DNA from: Alphaproteobacteria bacterium casp-alpha6
GTDB taxonomy: Bacteria; Pseudomonadota; Alphaproteobacteria; Rhodobacterales; Rhodobacteraceae
Length of the DNA stretch: 64,000 bases
NCBI GenBank assembly: GCA_001510135.1
Contig: LFER01000002.1
Coordinates: 1 to 64,000, forward strand
Direction: 5' to 3'
Of this stretch, positions 36,154 through 44,858 are shown piece after piece; position 1 is the first letter of the stretch, and every line of letters begins with the position of its first letter. Position numbers and translations under genes: made by a program. The notes beneath the pieces were generated by a model that made no database searches, was not told the origin of the DNA, and worked only from the letters and a program-made list of their open reading frames with translations.

Positions 36154-36465
36154 CGTTTTCCCACCAAATATTTTAACATAGCAACATTGGCCATGATCGA
36201 CCCGGGCAGTTTTGCAACGGCCATTTCTGCGTTCATGGATGCGGCAAAATTCTGTAGAACGCACCAATTTTCGTCCAGCAGAATTTAGTCAGAAATTCGG
36301 GCTGAAAACATGTCCAGTTTCTTGTCAAAAATCTAAATCAACAACGATTTTTAGATGTGCATTTATTTCTATTTCTGATCGAATTTAGTTTGAATTTTTC
36401 TTCTAGACATTGACTGCAGTCCACATTAGGGACTGCGCACTTTTTATCTTATGATTTGTACGCCC
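36154..36465. other. Non-coding region upstream of the polyamine genes
   Basis: No gene seen. AT-rich sequence that probably holds the promoter for the ornithine decarboxylase operon, ending in the structured leader described separately. No tRNA or other RNA gene recognised. Confidence 0.5.
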
Positions 36466-36569
36466 ATGAACACTCTCACGAAAACTGACAAAGCAGACTC
36501 TGCTCAATTGCAGAGTATTCTGTCCCAAATTTCCCAAACGTTTATATATACTTAGACGTGGGAAATTTG
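36416..36569 (+). promoter_or_regulatory. Structured 5' leader of the decarboxylase gene (candidate speF-type element)
   Basis: Three hairpins precede and overlap the decarboxylase start. GCAGTCC (36416-36422) pairs with GGACTGC (36430-36436), followed by TTTTT at 36441-36445, terminator-like. ACTCTGC (36497-36503) pairs with GCAGAGT (36510-36516). CAAATTTCCC (36526-36535) pairs perfectly with GGGAAATTTG (36560-36569), covering the last base of the GTG start and codons 2-4. A short ORF ends three bases before the GTG, inside the third hairpin's loop. This suggests control of decarboxylase translation. The speF RNA motif is known upstream of ornithine decarboxylase genes in Alphaproteobacteria; whether this is that motif needs a covariance search. 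Confidence 0.5.
36466..36555 (+). CDS. Putative leader peptide upstream of ornithine decarboxylase
   Basis: A 29-codon ORF (MNTLTKTDKADSAQLQ...) begins at the ATG at 36466; an in-frame ATG at 36451 would add five codons. It ends with TAG at 36553-36555, two bases before the GTG of the decarboxylase. No clear ribosome site precedes either ATG, so translation is uncertain. Its codons run through the second hairpin and the 5' arm of the hairpin that hides the GTG, so a translating ribosome would open that hairpin and could re-initiate. Product has no recognisable domain. Confidence 0.3.
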   Translation: MNTLTKTDKADSAQLQSILSQISQTFIYT

Positions 36570-37712
36570 CTTTGCCATGAAGATTTTGCTCAGGCTTTTT
36601 TGTCTGGCAACTCTTTGGCTCAATTCAATGATCCTGTGTTATTGCTGTCATTGAAAAGAGTTTTGCATAACTTCCAATCCATGCGTGCTGGCTTGCCGGC
36701 AGTTGACATGCATTTTGCTGTCAAAGCGTGTCCCGTCCCTGAAGTTATATCAGCGCTTGCCGCTGCAGGAGCGTCCTTTGATGTGGCATCAATGGGTGAG
36801 GTCCTCTTGTGTCTTGCCAATGGTGCAACGCCAAACCGTATGTCTTTTGGAAATGTGGTAAAATCGGCACAAGATATTCGCATGGCCTATGCGCTGGGTA
36901 TTTCGTTGTTTGCAGCAGACGCTGAAGAAGAGCTTAGCAAAATAGCATGTAATGCGCCCGGAGCATCGGTCTATATCAGAATGCTGATTGGGGATACCGA
37001 AGCCGAATGGCCCCTGTCTGATAAATCGGGGTGCACGCCGGCCATGGCGCTTCATCTTTTTGACAAAGGTCGGGCTTTAGGGCTTCGGATGCGCGGTATC
37101 AGCTTTCATGTGGGTTCTCAGACGCGAAACCCTGATATGTGGATTGGCGCGCTAGACCAAGCAAGCAGTCTTTGGAAGCGGGCTTTATCGCAAGGGCATC
37201 AGCTAGACCTGCTCAATATAGGAGGCGGGTTTCCAGCCAGATACGGGCGTCCAATCACGGAAATTACCCCCTATTGCGAAAGACTTTGTGCGCTTTTATC
37301 GGAGAGGTTTGATCCAATGCCCAAGCTTATCGCAGAGCCTGGTCGTGGACTTGTTGCAGATGCCGGATTGATTGTTGCTGAGGTTTTGTTGGTTTCGCGT
37401 AAGGATGAAGCTGACGAGCATCGTTGGGTTTTCTTAAATATCGGGAAATTTTCAGGACTGGCCGAAACAATGGAGGAGGCCATCCGATACAGCATTCTCA
37501 CAACAAAAGATGGGGCACCAACAGGCCCATGCGTTCTTGCCGGGCCGTCCTGTGACAGTGCGGATGTGCTTTACCAAAAGAACATGATCGATTTGCCGCT
37601 AACCTTGGCAGCGGGAGACCGCGTTCTTATCGAAGAAACGGGGGCTTACACGGCAAGCTATTCATCCGTCGGATTTAACGGATTTCCACCGCTGAAAAAA
37701 GTGATTGTCTAG
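36558..37712 (+). CDS. Ornithine decarboxylase-type PLP enzyme (fold III)
   Basis: 384-residue alanine-racemase-fold decarboxylase making putrescine from ornithine (lysine or diaminopimelate as alternatives). PLP Lys56 is in HFAVKACP; other landmarks are FDVASMGEV, ISFHVGSQ, LLNIGGGFPARYG, AEPGRGLVADAG and the active-site Cys motif GPSCDSADVLY. The only usable start is the GTG at 36558; the frame is open upstream to 36489 but contains no start. No Shine-Dalgarno is visible, and the start is in a hairpin, consistent with regulated initiation. The product putrescine is the substrate of the homospermidine synthase encoded directly downstream. Confidence 0.88.
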   Translation: MGNLLCHEDFAQAFLSGNSLAQFNDPVLLLSLKRVLHNFQSMRAGLPAVDMHFAVKACPVPEVISALAAAGASFDVASMGEVLLCLANGATPNRMSFGNVVKSAQDIRMAYALGISLFAADAEEELSKIACNAPGASVYIRMLIGDTEAEWPLSDKSGCTPAMALHLFDKGRALGLRMRGISFHVGSQTRNPDMWIGALDQASSLWKRALSQGHQLDLLNIGGGFPARYGRPITEITPYCERLCALLSERFDPMPKLIAEPGRGLVADAGLIVAEVLLVSRKDEADEHRWVFLNIGKFSGLAETMEEAIRYSILTTKDGAPTGPCVLAGPSCDSADVLYQKNMIDLPLTLAAGDRVLIEETGAYTASYSSVGFNGFPPLKKVIV

Positions 37713-37728
37713 GAGGCAAGTTAAAAAA

Positions 37729-39189
37729 ATGAACGTGACCAGAAAATCCCACTTGGATACGGATAGTTTTCCAGAGACCTACCAAGTTCACGCCTCAATC
37801 ACAGGACCGGTCGTTCTAATTGGCCTTGGGTCAATCGGAAAAGGGGTTTTGCCTCTTTTGGAACGTCACATTGAATTTAACCGCGCCAAACTTACGGTTA
37901 TTGATCCAGACCCACGAACCGAACAGTGGCTTTCTGGAACGGAATATGGGGTGATCATCAAAGCGGTGACACAAGAAAATTACGTTGACCTTCTGACACC
38001 GTTATTAAAGGAGCGAGGCGCATTTTGTATCAATCTTTCAGTTGATACATCTTCGCGCGACATCATTGCACTCTGCCAATCCTTGGGTGCTCTTTATATC
38101 GACACGGTTGTTGAGCCCTGGCTGGGATTTTATTTTGGTGACACATCTAACGCTGCGCGCACAAATTATGCCTTGCGCGAAAGCCTGCGTGCGGATGTCC
38201 CTGCTTCAAAAGGCGGACCTACCGCGGTTTCCTGCTGTGGCGCTAATCCGGGAATGGTGAGTTGGTTTGTAAAAGAAGCCCTTTTGCAACTTGCCGCCGA
38301 GATGAATAAAAATATCACTCCGCCACAGAACAGAACAGAATGGGCACATCTTATGCGTGATCTGGGCGTAAAAGGTATTCATATCGCGGAACGTGATACG
38401 CAAATTAGTGCCACCCAAAGATCGCGGGACAGTTTTGTAAACACTTGGTCCGTTGAAGGTTTTCTTTCCGAAGGGTTCCAACCATCGGAGCTGGGCTGGG
38501 GAACGCATGAAACTTGGAAACCTGACGATGCCCATACACATGAGCAAGGCTGCCGTGCCTCAATCTGGCTCAACCGCCCTGGTGCCCAGACACGCGTGAG
38601 GACGTGGTGCCCGACTTATGGTGCACAGTATGGCTACCTTGTCACCCACAACGAGGCGATTTCGATCGCTGATTACTTTACCGTCGGGATGTCAGATGCG
38701 CCAGAATACCGGCCGACCTGTCATTATGCTTACCACCCGTGTGATGATGCTGTGATGTCGTTTCATGAAACCTTCGGATCCGGAAAAATACAGGACAATA
38801 AAGTGATCCTTGAGGCAGAAGATATTGTGGACGGAATCGATGAACTTGGTGTGCTGCTCTATGGACATGAAAAAAACGCGCTCTGGTATGGATCACGCCT
38901 CAGTAACGAAGAAACTCGCCGGCTTGTCCCGCATCAAAATGCGACCGGATTGCAAGTGACCAGTGCCGTTTTGACGGGTATCGTTTGGGCTTTGGAAAAT
39001 CCGAACGAGGGTATCGTGGAAACTGAAGAAATGGACCACAGACGCTGTTTGGAAATCCAACGCCCTTATCTTGGTCCTGTCGAATTGCATTATACGGACT
39101 GGACCCCGCTCGATTCATTTGTCCCAAATTTTGCATATCACCAAGACCCAGAAAATCCATGGGGCTTTCGAAATGTTTTGGTAGAATAA
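37729..39189 (+). CDS. hss: Homospermidine synthase
   Basis: 486-residue NAD-dependent enzyme that makes sym-homospermidine from two putrescines. The N-terminal NAD site is VVLIGLGSIGKGVLPLLERH; the rest matches the saccharopine-dehydrogenase-like HSS family (VEPWLGFYF, CCGANPGMVSWFVKEAL, HPCDDAVMSFHE). The start is the ATG at 37729 with a strong AGGAGG upstream; an ORF reading from 37705 overlaps the decarboxylase and is unlikely. The length matches the family. Co-transcribed with the decarboxylase, 16 bases apart. Homospermidine is a common alphaproteobacterial polyamine. Confidence 0.93.
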   Translation: MNVTRKSHLDTDSFPETYQVHASITGPVVLIGLGSIGKGVLPLLERHIEFNRAKLTVIDPDPRTEQWLSGTEYGVIIKAVTQENYVDLLTPLLKERGAFCINLSVDTSSRDIIALCQSLGALYIDTVVEPWLGFYFGDTSNAARTNYALRESLRADVPASKGGPTAVSCCGANPGMVSWFVKEALLQLAAEMNKNITPPQNRTEWAHLMRDLGVKGIHIAERDTQISATQRSRDSFVNTWSVEGFLSEGFQPSELGWGTHETWKPDDAHTHEQGCRASIWLNRPGAQTRVRTWCPTYGAQYGYLVTHNEAISIADYFTVGMSDAPEYRPTCHYAYHPCDDAVMSFHETFGSGKIQDNKVILEAEDIVDGIDELGVLLYGHEKNALWYGSRLSNEETRRLVPHQNATGLQVTSAVLTGIVWALENPNEGIVETEEMDHRRCLEIQRPYLGPVELHYTDWTPLDSFVPNFAYHQDPENPWGFRNVLVE

Positions 39190-39240
39190 AGGTTCCTTCG
39201 GACTTTATTGAACCTGTGTCTATACAAATAGGAGCAGAAT

Positions 39241-39263
39241 GTACTGGGCCACTGGTCCAGTAC
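39241..39263. terminator. Strong palindromic hairpin after homospermidine synthase
   Basis: GTACTGGGCC (39241-39250) can pair with GGTCCAGTAC (39254-39263) through ten pairs including one G-U, with a 3-base loop. It lies 51 bases after the hss stop and 100 bases before the SulP gene. There is no T-run, so it may be a weak terminator or a protein-binding palindrome. Confidence 0.4.
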
Positions 39264-39363
39264 AGGCTGGATAATTTTGCTCCAAAATAATTGTCCTTTC
39301 GTTTTGGACCAAACTCAGATAGACGGGATCCGAACTTAAATCCCCCAAACTTTAGGATATCCT

Positions 39364-40995
39364 ATGAAACCCGCCTTATTTGGCTTGTTTGCCAATTCGA
39401 TAGCTTTTTCAGATTTGCGCTGGACGTCTAACAAAGGCCTGAGTTTGGGCAGGATCCGTATAGAATTACTTTCAGGTTTGACCGTTGCGCTGGCACTGGT
39501 GCCAGAGGCCGTTGCATTTGCATTTGTTGCAGGAGTGCACCCGCTTGTCGGACTTTATGCGGCATTTATGGTCGGACTTGTCACCGCGCTCATTGGTGGG
39601 CGCCCGGGCATGATCTCGGGGGCCACCGGAGCTTTGGCGGTTGTTATGGTGGCTTTGGTGGCTGAGCACGGTGTAGAATATCTGTTTGCCACAGTGGTCC
39701 TCATGGGGGTGTTGCAAGTGTTTGCCGGAGTGATGCAATGGGGGCGCTTTATTCGCTTGGTGCCGCATCCGGTAATGTTGGGCTTTGTGAATGGGCTGGC
39801 AATTGTGATTTTTCTGGCGCAGATGACCCAGTTCAAAGTCCCTAAATCCGCCAATGCGGCCGGTTCTGGGATATCTGGTAGTGAATGGCTGAGCGGTGAG
39901 CCGCTTTATCTGATGCTTGCGCTTGTAATCTTGACGATGGGTATAATTTGGGTGATGCCGCGGATTACCAAAGTTCTGCCTGCCCCTCTTGCCGGTATTG
40001 GGATTGTTGCAGCCATTGTTATTGGCTTCGGGCTTGAGGTTCCGCGCGTTGGCGATCTGGCATCGATTGAAGGAGGTTTGCCACAACTTCATATCCCAAT
40101 GGTTCCATTGACCTTGGAGACTTTGGAAATCATCCTGCCGTACGCGGTCATTCTTGCGGCGATCGGTTTGATCGAAAGCCTCCTGACGCTAAATCTTGTG
40201 GGCGAAATGACCGGCAAGCGTGGCGGCGCATCGCAGGAATGTATTGCTCAGGGGCTCGCCAATACGGTGACGGGGTTTTTTGGTGGCATGGGCGGTTGCG
40301 CCATGATCGGGCAATCAATGATTAATGTGAAATCCGGAGGACGTACCCGGATCGCTGGTATTTCGGCGGCTCTGTTTCTGCTTCTGTTTATCTTGGTTGG
40401 ATCTTCGGTAATTGAACAAATACCGCTCGCCGCTTTGGTCGGTGTGATGTTTATGGTGGTCATTGGAACATTCGCTTGGAATTCACTGAGAATACTGCGT
40501 CTGGTGCCATTGACTGACGCCTTTGTGATTATTTTAGTGACGGTTGTTACCGTTTATTCTGACCTTGCTGTCGCAGTTGTTGTCGGGGTGATTGTGTCGG
40601 CGCTCGCCTATGCTTGGAACAATGCAAGGCGGATCCATGCCAAAATCTCAGAAAATTCAGAGGGTGCCAAAGTCTATCACATTCAGGGCCCTTTGTTTTT
40701 CGGGTCAACAGACGGGTTTACTGAATTATTTGACCTCAATACTGACCCTGATCAGGTCATAATCGATTTTGCCGACAGCCGAGTGGTTGATCAATCTGCG
40801 CTCCAGGCAATCGAAGCCGTTGCGGCCAGATATCAAGTGGCAGGCAAGCAGATCCAATTGGTACACTTAAGTCGTGATTGTCATGCACTTTTAAGCAAAG
40901 CTGGCCATCTTATGGTTGATAGCGACGACGATCCAGATTACGGACTGGCCGTGAATTACTCTGTTCGGGTCGGCATATTGGGTGAAGGCCACTGA
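39364..40995 (+). CDS. SulP/SLC26-family anion transporter with STAS domain
   Basis: 543-residue inner-membrane protein with about 10-14 helices and the SulP signature region (ALALVPEAVAFAFVAGVHPL and VGLYAAFMVG), ending in a cytoplasmic STAS domain (about residues 440-543, VIIDFADSRVVDQSALQAIE). The family moves sulfate, bicarbonate or dicarboxylates in symport with H+ or Na+. No carbonic anhydrase or sulfate-assimilation gene is adjacent, so the substrate is open. Confidence 0.91.
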   Translation: MKPALFGLFANSIAFSDLRWTSNKGLSLGRIRIELLSGLTVALALVPEAVAFAFVAGVHPLVGLYAAFMVGLVTALIGGRPGMISGATGALAVVMVALVAEHGVEYLFATVVLMGVLQVFAGVMQWGRFIRLVPHPVMLGFVNGLAIVIFLAQMTQFKVPKSANAAGSGISGSEWLSGEPLYLMLALVILTMGIIWVMPRITKVLPAPLAGIGIVAAIVIGFGLEVPRVGDLASIEGGLPQLHIPMVPLTLETLEIILPYAVILAAIGLIESLLTLNLVGEMTGKRGGASQECIAQGLANTVTGFFGGMGGCAMIGQSMINVKSGGRTRIAGISAALFLLLFILVGSSVIEQIPLAALVGVMFMVVIGTFAWNSLRILRLVPLTDAFVIILVTVVTVYSDLAVAVVVGVIVSALAYAWNNARRIHAKISENSEGAKVYHIQGPLFFGSTDGFTELFDLNTDPDQVIIDFADSRVVDQSALQAIEAVAARYQVAGKQIQLVHLSRDCHALLSKAGHLMVDSDDDPDYGLAVNYSVRVGILGEGH

Positions 40996-41068
40996 AGGTG
41001 GCTTACAATCTTTATACCTTGGGCCTTCAAACTAAGCTGACAAACTGACCAAGGCAAAAAAGATGAGT

Positions 41069-41089
41069 CGTGGCATCAATGATACCACG
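41069..41089. other. Near-perfect palindromic hairpin in the sulP-galU gap
   Basis: CGTGGCATCA and TGATACCACG (41069-41089) form a 21-base near-perfect palindrome with one C-A mismatch. It lies in the 242-base region between the SulP gene and galU, closer to the former. It may end the sulP transcript or bind a regulator. Nothing else recognisable is seen in this gap. Confidence 0.3.
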
Positions 41090-41237
41090 AATATTAGCAC
41101 TAACGATGAGTATGATCTGTGAGAAAATAATGAATAAATCAGGCATTACTCAATTCTTTCTTTGAAGGAATTGTGCACCTAGATAAAGTCCTGTAACGAT
41201 CTTATAAAATAAACACCCACATTTTGAGTATTTTTAT

Positions 41238-42059
41238 ATGGCGAAATTACGAAAAGCTGTTTTTCCGGTTGCAGGGTTTGGGACTCGATTTCTTCCCGCG
41301 ACCAAAGCCATGCCTAAAGAGCTTCTTCCCATCGTGGATAAACCGCTGATCCAATATGCGGCAGAAGAGGCCATCGCGGCAGGTATTGATACACTGATCT
41401 TTGTCACGGGTCGTAACAAACGCGCAATAGAAGACCATTTTGACAACAATCAAGAACTTGAGATGGCTTTGCGTGCTAAGGGCAAAGATGCACAAGCCGA
41501 TATGGTTAAAAACATTCTGCCCGAGGGGGTCGAATGTATTTTTGTGCGTCAACCAGAGCAGCTAGGTCTTGGACATGCTGTGCTTTGTGCCGAACGCGCT
41601 GTTGGCAATGATCCCTTTGCGGTCTTGCTTGCGGATGATTTTCTTACATTTGAGGGAGCTGGCATCACAGCGGATCTTGCCCGCGCTTATGAAGCTTCGG
41701 GTAAAACGCAGCTAAGCGTTATGGAAGTGAATGGCCCCGATATTTCGAAATATGGTGTTGTTGTTCCCAACGGTGACCAGGGATGTGTGGCAGGCCTTGT
41801 GGAAAAGCCAGAAGCAGAAAAAGCGCCCTCAAACCTTGCGAGTATTGGACGCTATGTCTTGACCCCGGATATTTTTGATATTCTGCGTACACAGTCAGCT
41901 GGTGCAGGCGGGGAAATCCAATTGGCTGACGCCATAAATACTCAAGCGGCAAATAATGCTGTTCAGGCCGTTACTCTGAACGGACTTCGCTTTGATTGTG
42001 GTAGTGTGCGCGGATATTTGGATGCGATCATGCATGTTGCCGGCAGAAGAAATCCCTGA
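41238..42059 (+). CDS. galU: UTP-glucose-1-phosphate uridylyltransferase
   Basis: 273-residue nucleotidyltransferase making UDP-glucose for envelope polysaccharides and glycolipids. The nucleotide-binding signature GFGTRFLPATKAMPKE (about 14-29), RQPEQLGLGHAVLCAE, LLADDF, GLVEKPEAEKAPSNLASIGR and GGEIQLADAI are all diagnostic for GalU. Slightly shorter than the common 290-300 residues at the C-terminus, but all catalytic segments are present. Monocistronic by appearance, with its own upstream gap, and convergent with the ectoine hydrolase gene. Confidence 0.95.
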   Translation: MAKLRKAVFPVAGFGTRFLPATKAMPKELLPIVDKPLIQYAAEEAIAAGIDTLIFVTGRNKRAIEDHFDNNQELEMALRAKGKDAQADMVKNILPEGVECIFVRQPEQLGLGHAVLCAERAVGNDPFAVLLADDFLTFEGAGITADLARAYEASGKTQLSVMEVNGPDISKYGVVVPNGDQGCVAGLVEKPEAEKAPSNLASIGRYVLTPDIFDILRTQSAGAGGEIQLADAINTQAANNAVQAVTLNGLRFDCGSVRGYLDAIMHVAGRRNP

Positions 42060-42108
42060 TTTTTGCTGCGTCCCGCCGCTAAGGTTTCTATAAAACGCTG
42101 GACATAAA

Positions 42109-42123
42109 GGCGCGCGGCGCGCC
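42109..42123. terminator. GC-rich palindrome between convergent galU and ectoine hydrolase genes
   Basis: GGCGCGCGGCGCGCC is a perfect odd palindrome in otherwise AT-richer sequence and can form a tight six-pair hairpin. It lies 50 bases after galU and 134 before the convergent ectoine hydrolase gene's stop. A bidirectional terminator role is possible; the T-tracts are short (AAAATTT on one side). Confidence 0.3.
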
Positions 42124-42256
42124 AAAATTTGGTGATGGCGATGAGCAGATTTATAGAATTGCCAACACTTAAGGTTCCCTGATCACAACGATGCGCAAAT
42201 CGCCCTATACCTCCAACGTTTTTGAGTGAGCTATTTGCGCCAAGGACATAATCGAC

Positions 42257-43441
42257 CTAAGGTTTCACAAATAGTTTTCGCTCAATATTGCACAAGGCTT
42301 CTGCGGGGCCGCTGTCCATTATCAGAAGCGTTTCTGTGGTTTCCAATCCCCAGTCATCCATCCAAAGCCCCGGCATAAAATGAAACGTCATACCAGGTCT
42401 GAGTTCGGTTGTGTCCGTTGGTCTTATGGAATAGGTACGTTCCCCCCAGTCGGGCGGATAAGACAGGCCGATCGGATATCCACAGCGGCCTTCTCGATGG
42501 ATCCCGCTTTTGACCAGCTCCGCGTTTAATGCACGCGCCACATCTCCCGTGGTATTACCTGTGCGCGCGGCATCGATCCCCGCGCTTATCCCGGAGGCAA
42601 GCGCTTTGCTGGCATCCACCATTTTCTGATCTGGCTTGCCTAAAAACACGGTGCGGCAAAGCGGGGCGTGATAGCGGCGATAACATCCGGAGAGTTCAAA
42701 AAAGGTGCCCTCTCCGTGTTTTAAGACATCCCCGTTCCACGTCAGATGCGGCGCTGTCGCGTCCGCGCCGGATGGGGTGAGCGGTACGATTGCAGGATAA
42801 TCGCCCCAAGCCTCTTTGGTGCCATAAAAGGCCGATTGCACGATATCGCCCACAAGTTCATTTTTGCGAATGCCCGGTTCCGCCTTTTCCAAAGCGAAAC
42901 GCACAATTTTTTCTGAAATTGAGGCAGCTTTTCGGATAAAGGCAATCTCTTCGTTGGATTTTTCAGCCCTTTGCCAATTAACGAGCGCTGTCGCATCGAC
43001 AAAATTGGCGTTTGGCATGTGCTCATTTAAAACGGCGTGGGCCTTTGCGGAGTAATAATAATTATCCATTTCGATACCAATACGGGCTGACCCATGACCC
43101 ATGTCGATTAACCGTTTTGCTAGATCTTCCATTGGATGTTCATGCGGGTTTTGGACAAGGTGTTCTGAATATCCCGCAATCCTGTCCTCTTCCATCCAGA
43201 CGGTCCTTCGTGCCCCCGCGGTATCTTGCATGCGTCCCCACCAGATGGGGTCAGTTCCGTGATCCAGGATTGCCCCCTGATGTACGTAAAACGACCAGCC
43301 ATCATAGCCGGTCAGCCAAGCCTGATTGGATGGGTCTGTAGCAAAAAGCACGTCAATGCCCTCTGCCTCCATCGCAGCGCGGGTCTTTGCGATACGGCGG
43401 TCGTATTCAGACTTTGAAAAGGCTGCGTTTTGTAACGGCAT
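42257..43441 (-). CDS. doeA: Ectoine hydrolase (M24 peptidase family)
   Basis: 394-residue M24-fold hydrolase closely resembling DoeA/EutD: N-terminal SEYDRRIAKTRAAMEAEGID, DPSNQAWLTGYDGWSFYVHQ, IWWGRMQDTAGARRTVWM, and C-terminal CGYPIGLSYPPDWGERTYSI. It opens ectoine to N-acetyl-diaminobutyrate. The start is the ATG at 43441 with AAGGAAAA upstream. The usual partner genes (doeB deacetylase, ectoine transporter) are not adjacent, so it is a solitary copy or part of a scattered pathway. Other M24 substrates such as proline dipeptides are less likely given the long local resemblance. Confidence 0.82.
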   Translation of the reverse strand: MPLQNAAFSKSEYDRRIAKTRAAMEAEGIDVLFATDPSNQAWLTGYDGWSFYVHQGAILDHGTDPIWWGRMQDTAGARRTVWMEEDRIAGYSEHLVQNPHEHPMEDLAKRLIDMGHGSARIGIEMDNYYYSAKAHAVLNEHMPNANFVDATALVNWQRAEKSNEEIAFIRKAASISEKIVRFALEKAEPGIRKNELVGDIVQSAFYGTKEAWGDYPAIVPLTPSGADATAPHLTWNGDVLKHGEGTFFELSGCYRRYHAPLCRTVFLGKPDQKMVDASKALASGISAGIDAARTGNTTGDVARALNAELVKSGIHREGRCGYPIGLSYPPDWGERTYSIRPTDTTELRPGMTFHFMPGLWMDDWGLETTETLLIMDSGPAEALCNIERKLFVKP

Positions 43442-43675
43442 AGATTTTCCTTTTGCAAAAAACATGTCTCACATGACGCGGTCATGACGCAGCTTGAAAA
43501 AAATAACAAAAGTTTTCCGCCATTTTATGTCGCTAACCGTGGTTGACTTTATAACGTTGCACAGGGCTAAGTACGTCTGCATCCTGAGATTTGGTATGCC
43601 AATGGTATTTTGCGTACCTTTGTTGAATTGATGAATGACAAACACACATGGCTTCGTAAAAAAGGATCGGGAAAT

Positions 43676-44821
43676 ATGTCACTTACCGCGAACTGGTCTT
43701 ATCCAACCTCAATCAGATTTGGCGCAGGACGCATTCAAGAATTGGGTGACGCCTGTCTTGCTGCAGGGATCAAAAAACCTCTTTTGGTGACGGATCGGGG
43801 ATTAGCCGATTTGCCGATAACAGAACGGGCGATGGATATTTTGCGACAAGGCGGTCTGAACCCCGCCAAATTTGCAGATGTTGATACGAATCCCAATGAA
43901 AAGAACTTGGACACAGGGTTGGCGGTGTTTCGTGAAGGCGGGCATGATGGTGTTGTGGCCTTCGGTGGCGGGTCTGGATTGGACCTCGCCAAAATGGTGG
44001 CCTTTATGGCAGGACAATCACGTCCGGTTTGGGATTTCGAAGACATCGGGGATTGGTGGACGCGTGCTGATGCCGAAGCTATCTTTCCAATTGTCGCCGT
44101 TCCGACCACCGCGGGCACAGGTTCAGAAGTCGGACGCGCAAGCGTGATTACAAATTCCCAAACGCATGAGAAAAAGATCATTTTCCATCCCAAAGTGCTT
44201 CCCAGCGTGGTGATTTGTGACCCTGAACTGACAGTTGGCATGCCAAAGTTTATCACGGCAGGCACGGGTCTTGATGCCTTTGCCCATTGTGTTGAGGCAT
44301 TTAGCTCTCCGCATTATCATCCTATGGGGCAGGGGATTGCAGTTGAGGGAATGAAGCTCGTTATTGAAAACCTGCCCAAAGCCTATGAAACTCCGGACGA
44401 TCTGACTGCGCGCGCGCATATGATGTCTGCGGCTATGATGGGGGCGACGGCGTTTCAAAAGGGTCTTGGGGCAATCCATGCGCTTAGCCACCCGATCGGG
44501 GCGCATTACAACACACATCACGGCACAACGAATGCAGTGCTGATGCCTGCGGTCCTGAAATTGAACGCGCCAATGATCAAAGAACGTTTTGATAAAGTCA
44601 GCGGCTACCTCGGCCTCTCGGGCGGTTTTGAGGGATTTTGCGATTTTGTGGATAGCTTCAATGATGGGTTTTCCATTCCCAAGTCCCTATCGGGTCTTGG
44701 CGTTTCCAACCCTGATATCGAGGTTTTGGTCACAGGTGCCCTGAGTGATCCAAGCTGTGGTGGTAACCCTGTCACGCTGAGCGCAGATAACCTAAGGGCG
44801 ATCCTAGAGACAGTAATCTGA
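43676..44821 (+). CDS. Iron-containing alcohol dehydrogenase
   Basis: 381-residue group III metal-dependent alcohol dehydrogenase. NAD site AFGGGSGLDLAK, PTTAGTGSEVGRAS, and metal ligands in GTGLDAFAHCVEAF and GLGAIHALSHPIGAHYNTHH. The start is the ATG at 43676 with AAAGGA upstream, not the earlier in-frame ATG at 43610. Possible substrates are short alcohols, lactaldehyde or a hydroxyacid semialdehyde. Gene neighbours (ectoine hydrolase, choline sulfatase) suggest compatible-solute catabolism, but no specific link is shown. Confidence 0.88.
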   Translation: MSLTANWSYPTSIRFGAGRIQELGDACLAAGIKKPLLVTDRGLADLPITERAMDILRQGGLNPAKFADVDTNPNEKNLDTGLAVFREGGHDGVVAFGGGSGLDLAKMVAFMAGQSRPVWDFEDIGDWWTRADAEAIFPIVAVPTTAGTGSEVGRASVITNSQTHEKKIIFHPKVLPSVVICDPELTVGMPKFITAGTGLDAFAHCVEAFSSPHYHPMGQGIAVEGMKLVIENLPKAYETPDDLTARAHMMSAAMMGATAFQKGLGAIHALSHPIGAHYNTHHGTTNAVLMPAVLKLNAPMIKERFDKVSGYLGLSGGFEGFCDFVDSFNDGFSIPKSLSGLGVSNPDIEVLVTGALSDPSCGGNPVTLSADNLRAILETVI

Positions 44822-44824
44822 ACA

Positions 44825-44846
44825 GTGCCAGAGATTTCTTTGGCAC
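44825..44846. terminator. Hairpin between convergent alcohol dehydrogenase and sulfatase genes
   Basis: GTGCCAGAG (44825-44833) pairs with CTTTGGCAC (44838-44846), nine pairs including one G-U, around a 4-base loop. It fills most of the 37-base convergent gap, so a bidirectional terminator is the natural reading. No long T-run. Confidence 0.5.
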
Positions 44847-44858
44847 AGTAAGGGACGA

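Noticed and set aside
36416..36445. First leader hairpin as terminator of the Gfo/Idh/MocA gene
   Set aside because: It lies more than 260 bases after that stop and next to the other leader structures, so attenuation of the polyamine operon is more likely, though not proven.
39472..40092. 206-codon minus-strand frame in the SulP gene
   Set aside because: Low-complexity Asn/His/Lys-rich shadow of a membrane protein.
42060..42256. Possible small RNA or tRNA in the galU-ectoine hydrolase gap
   Set aside because: Only a short GC palindrome and no cloverleaf or conserved RNA pattern could be recognised.
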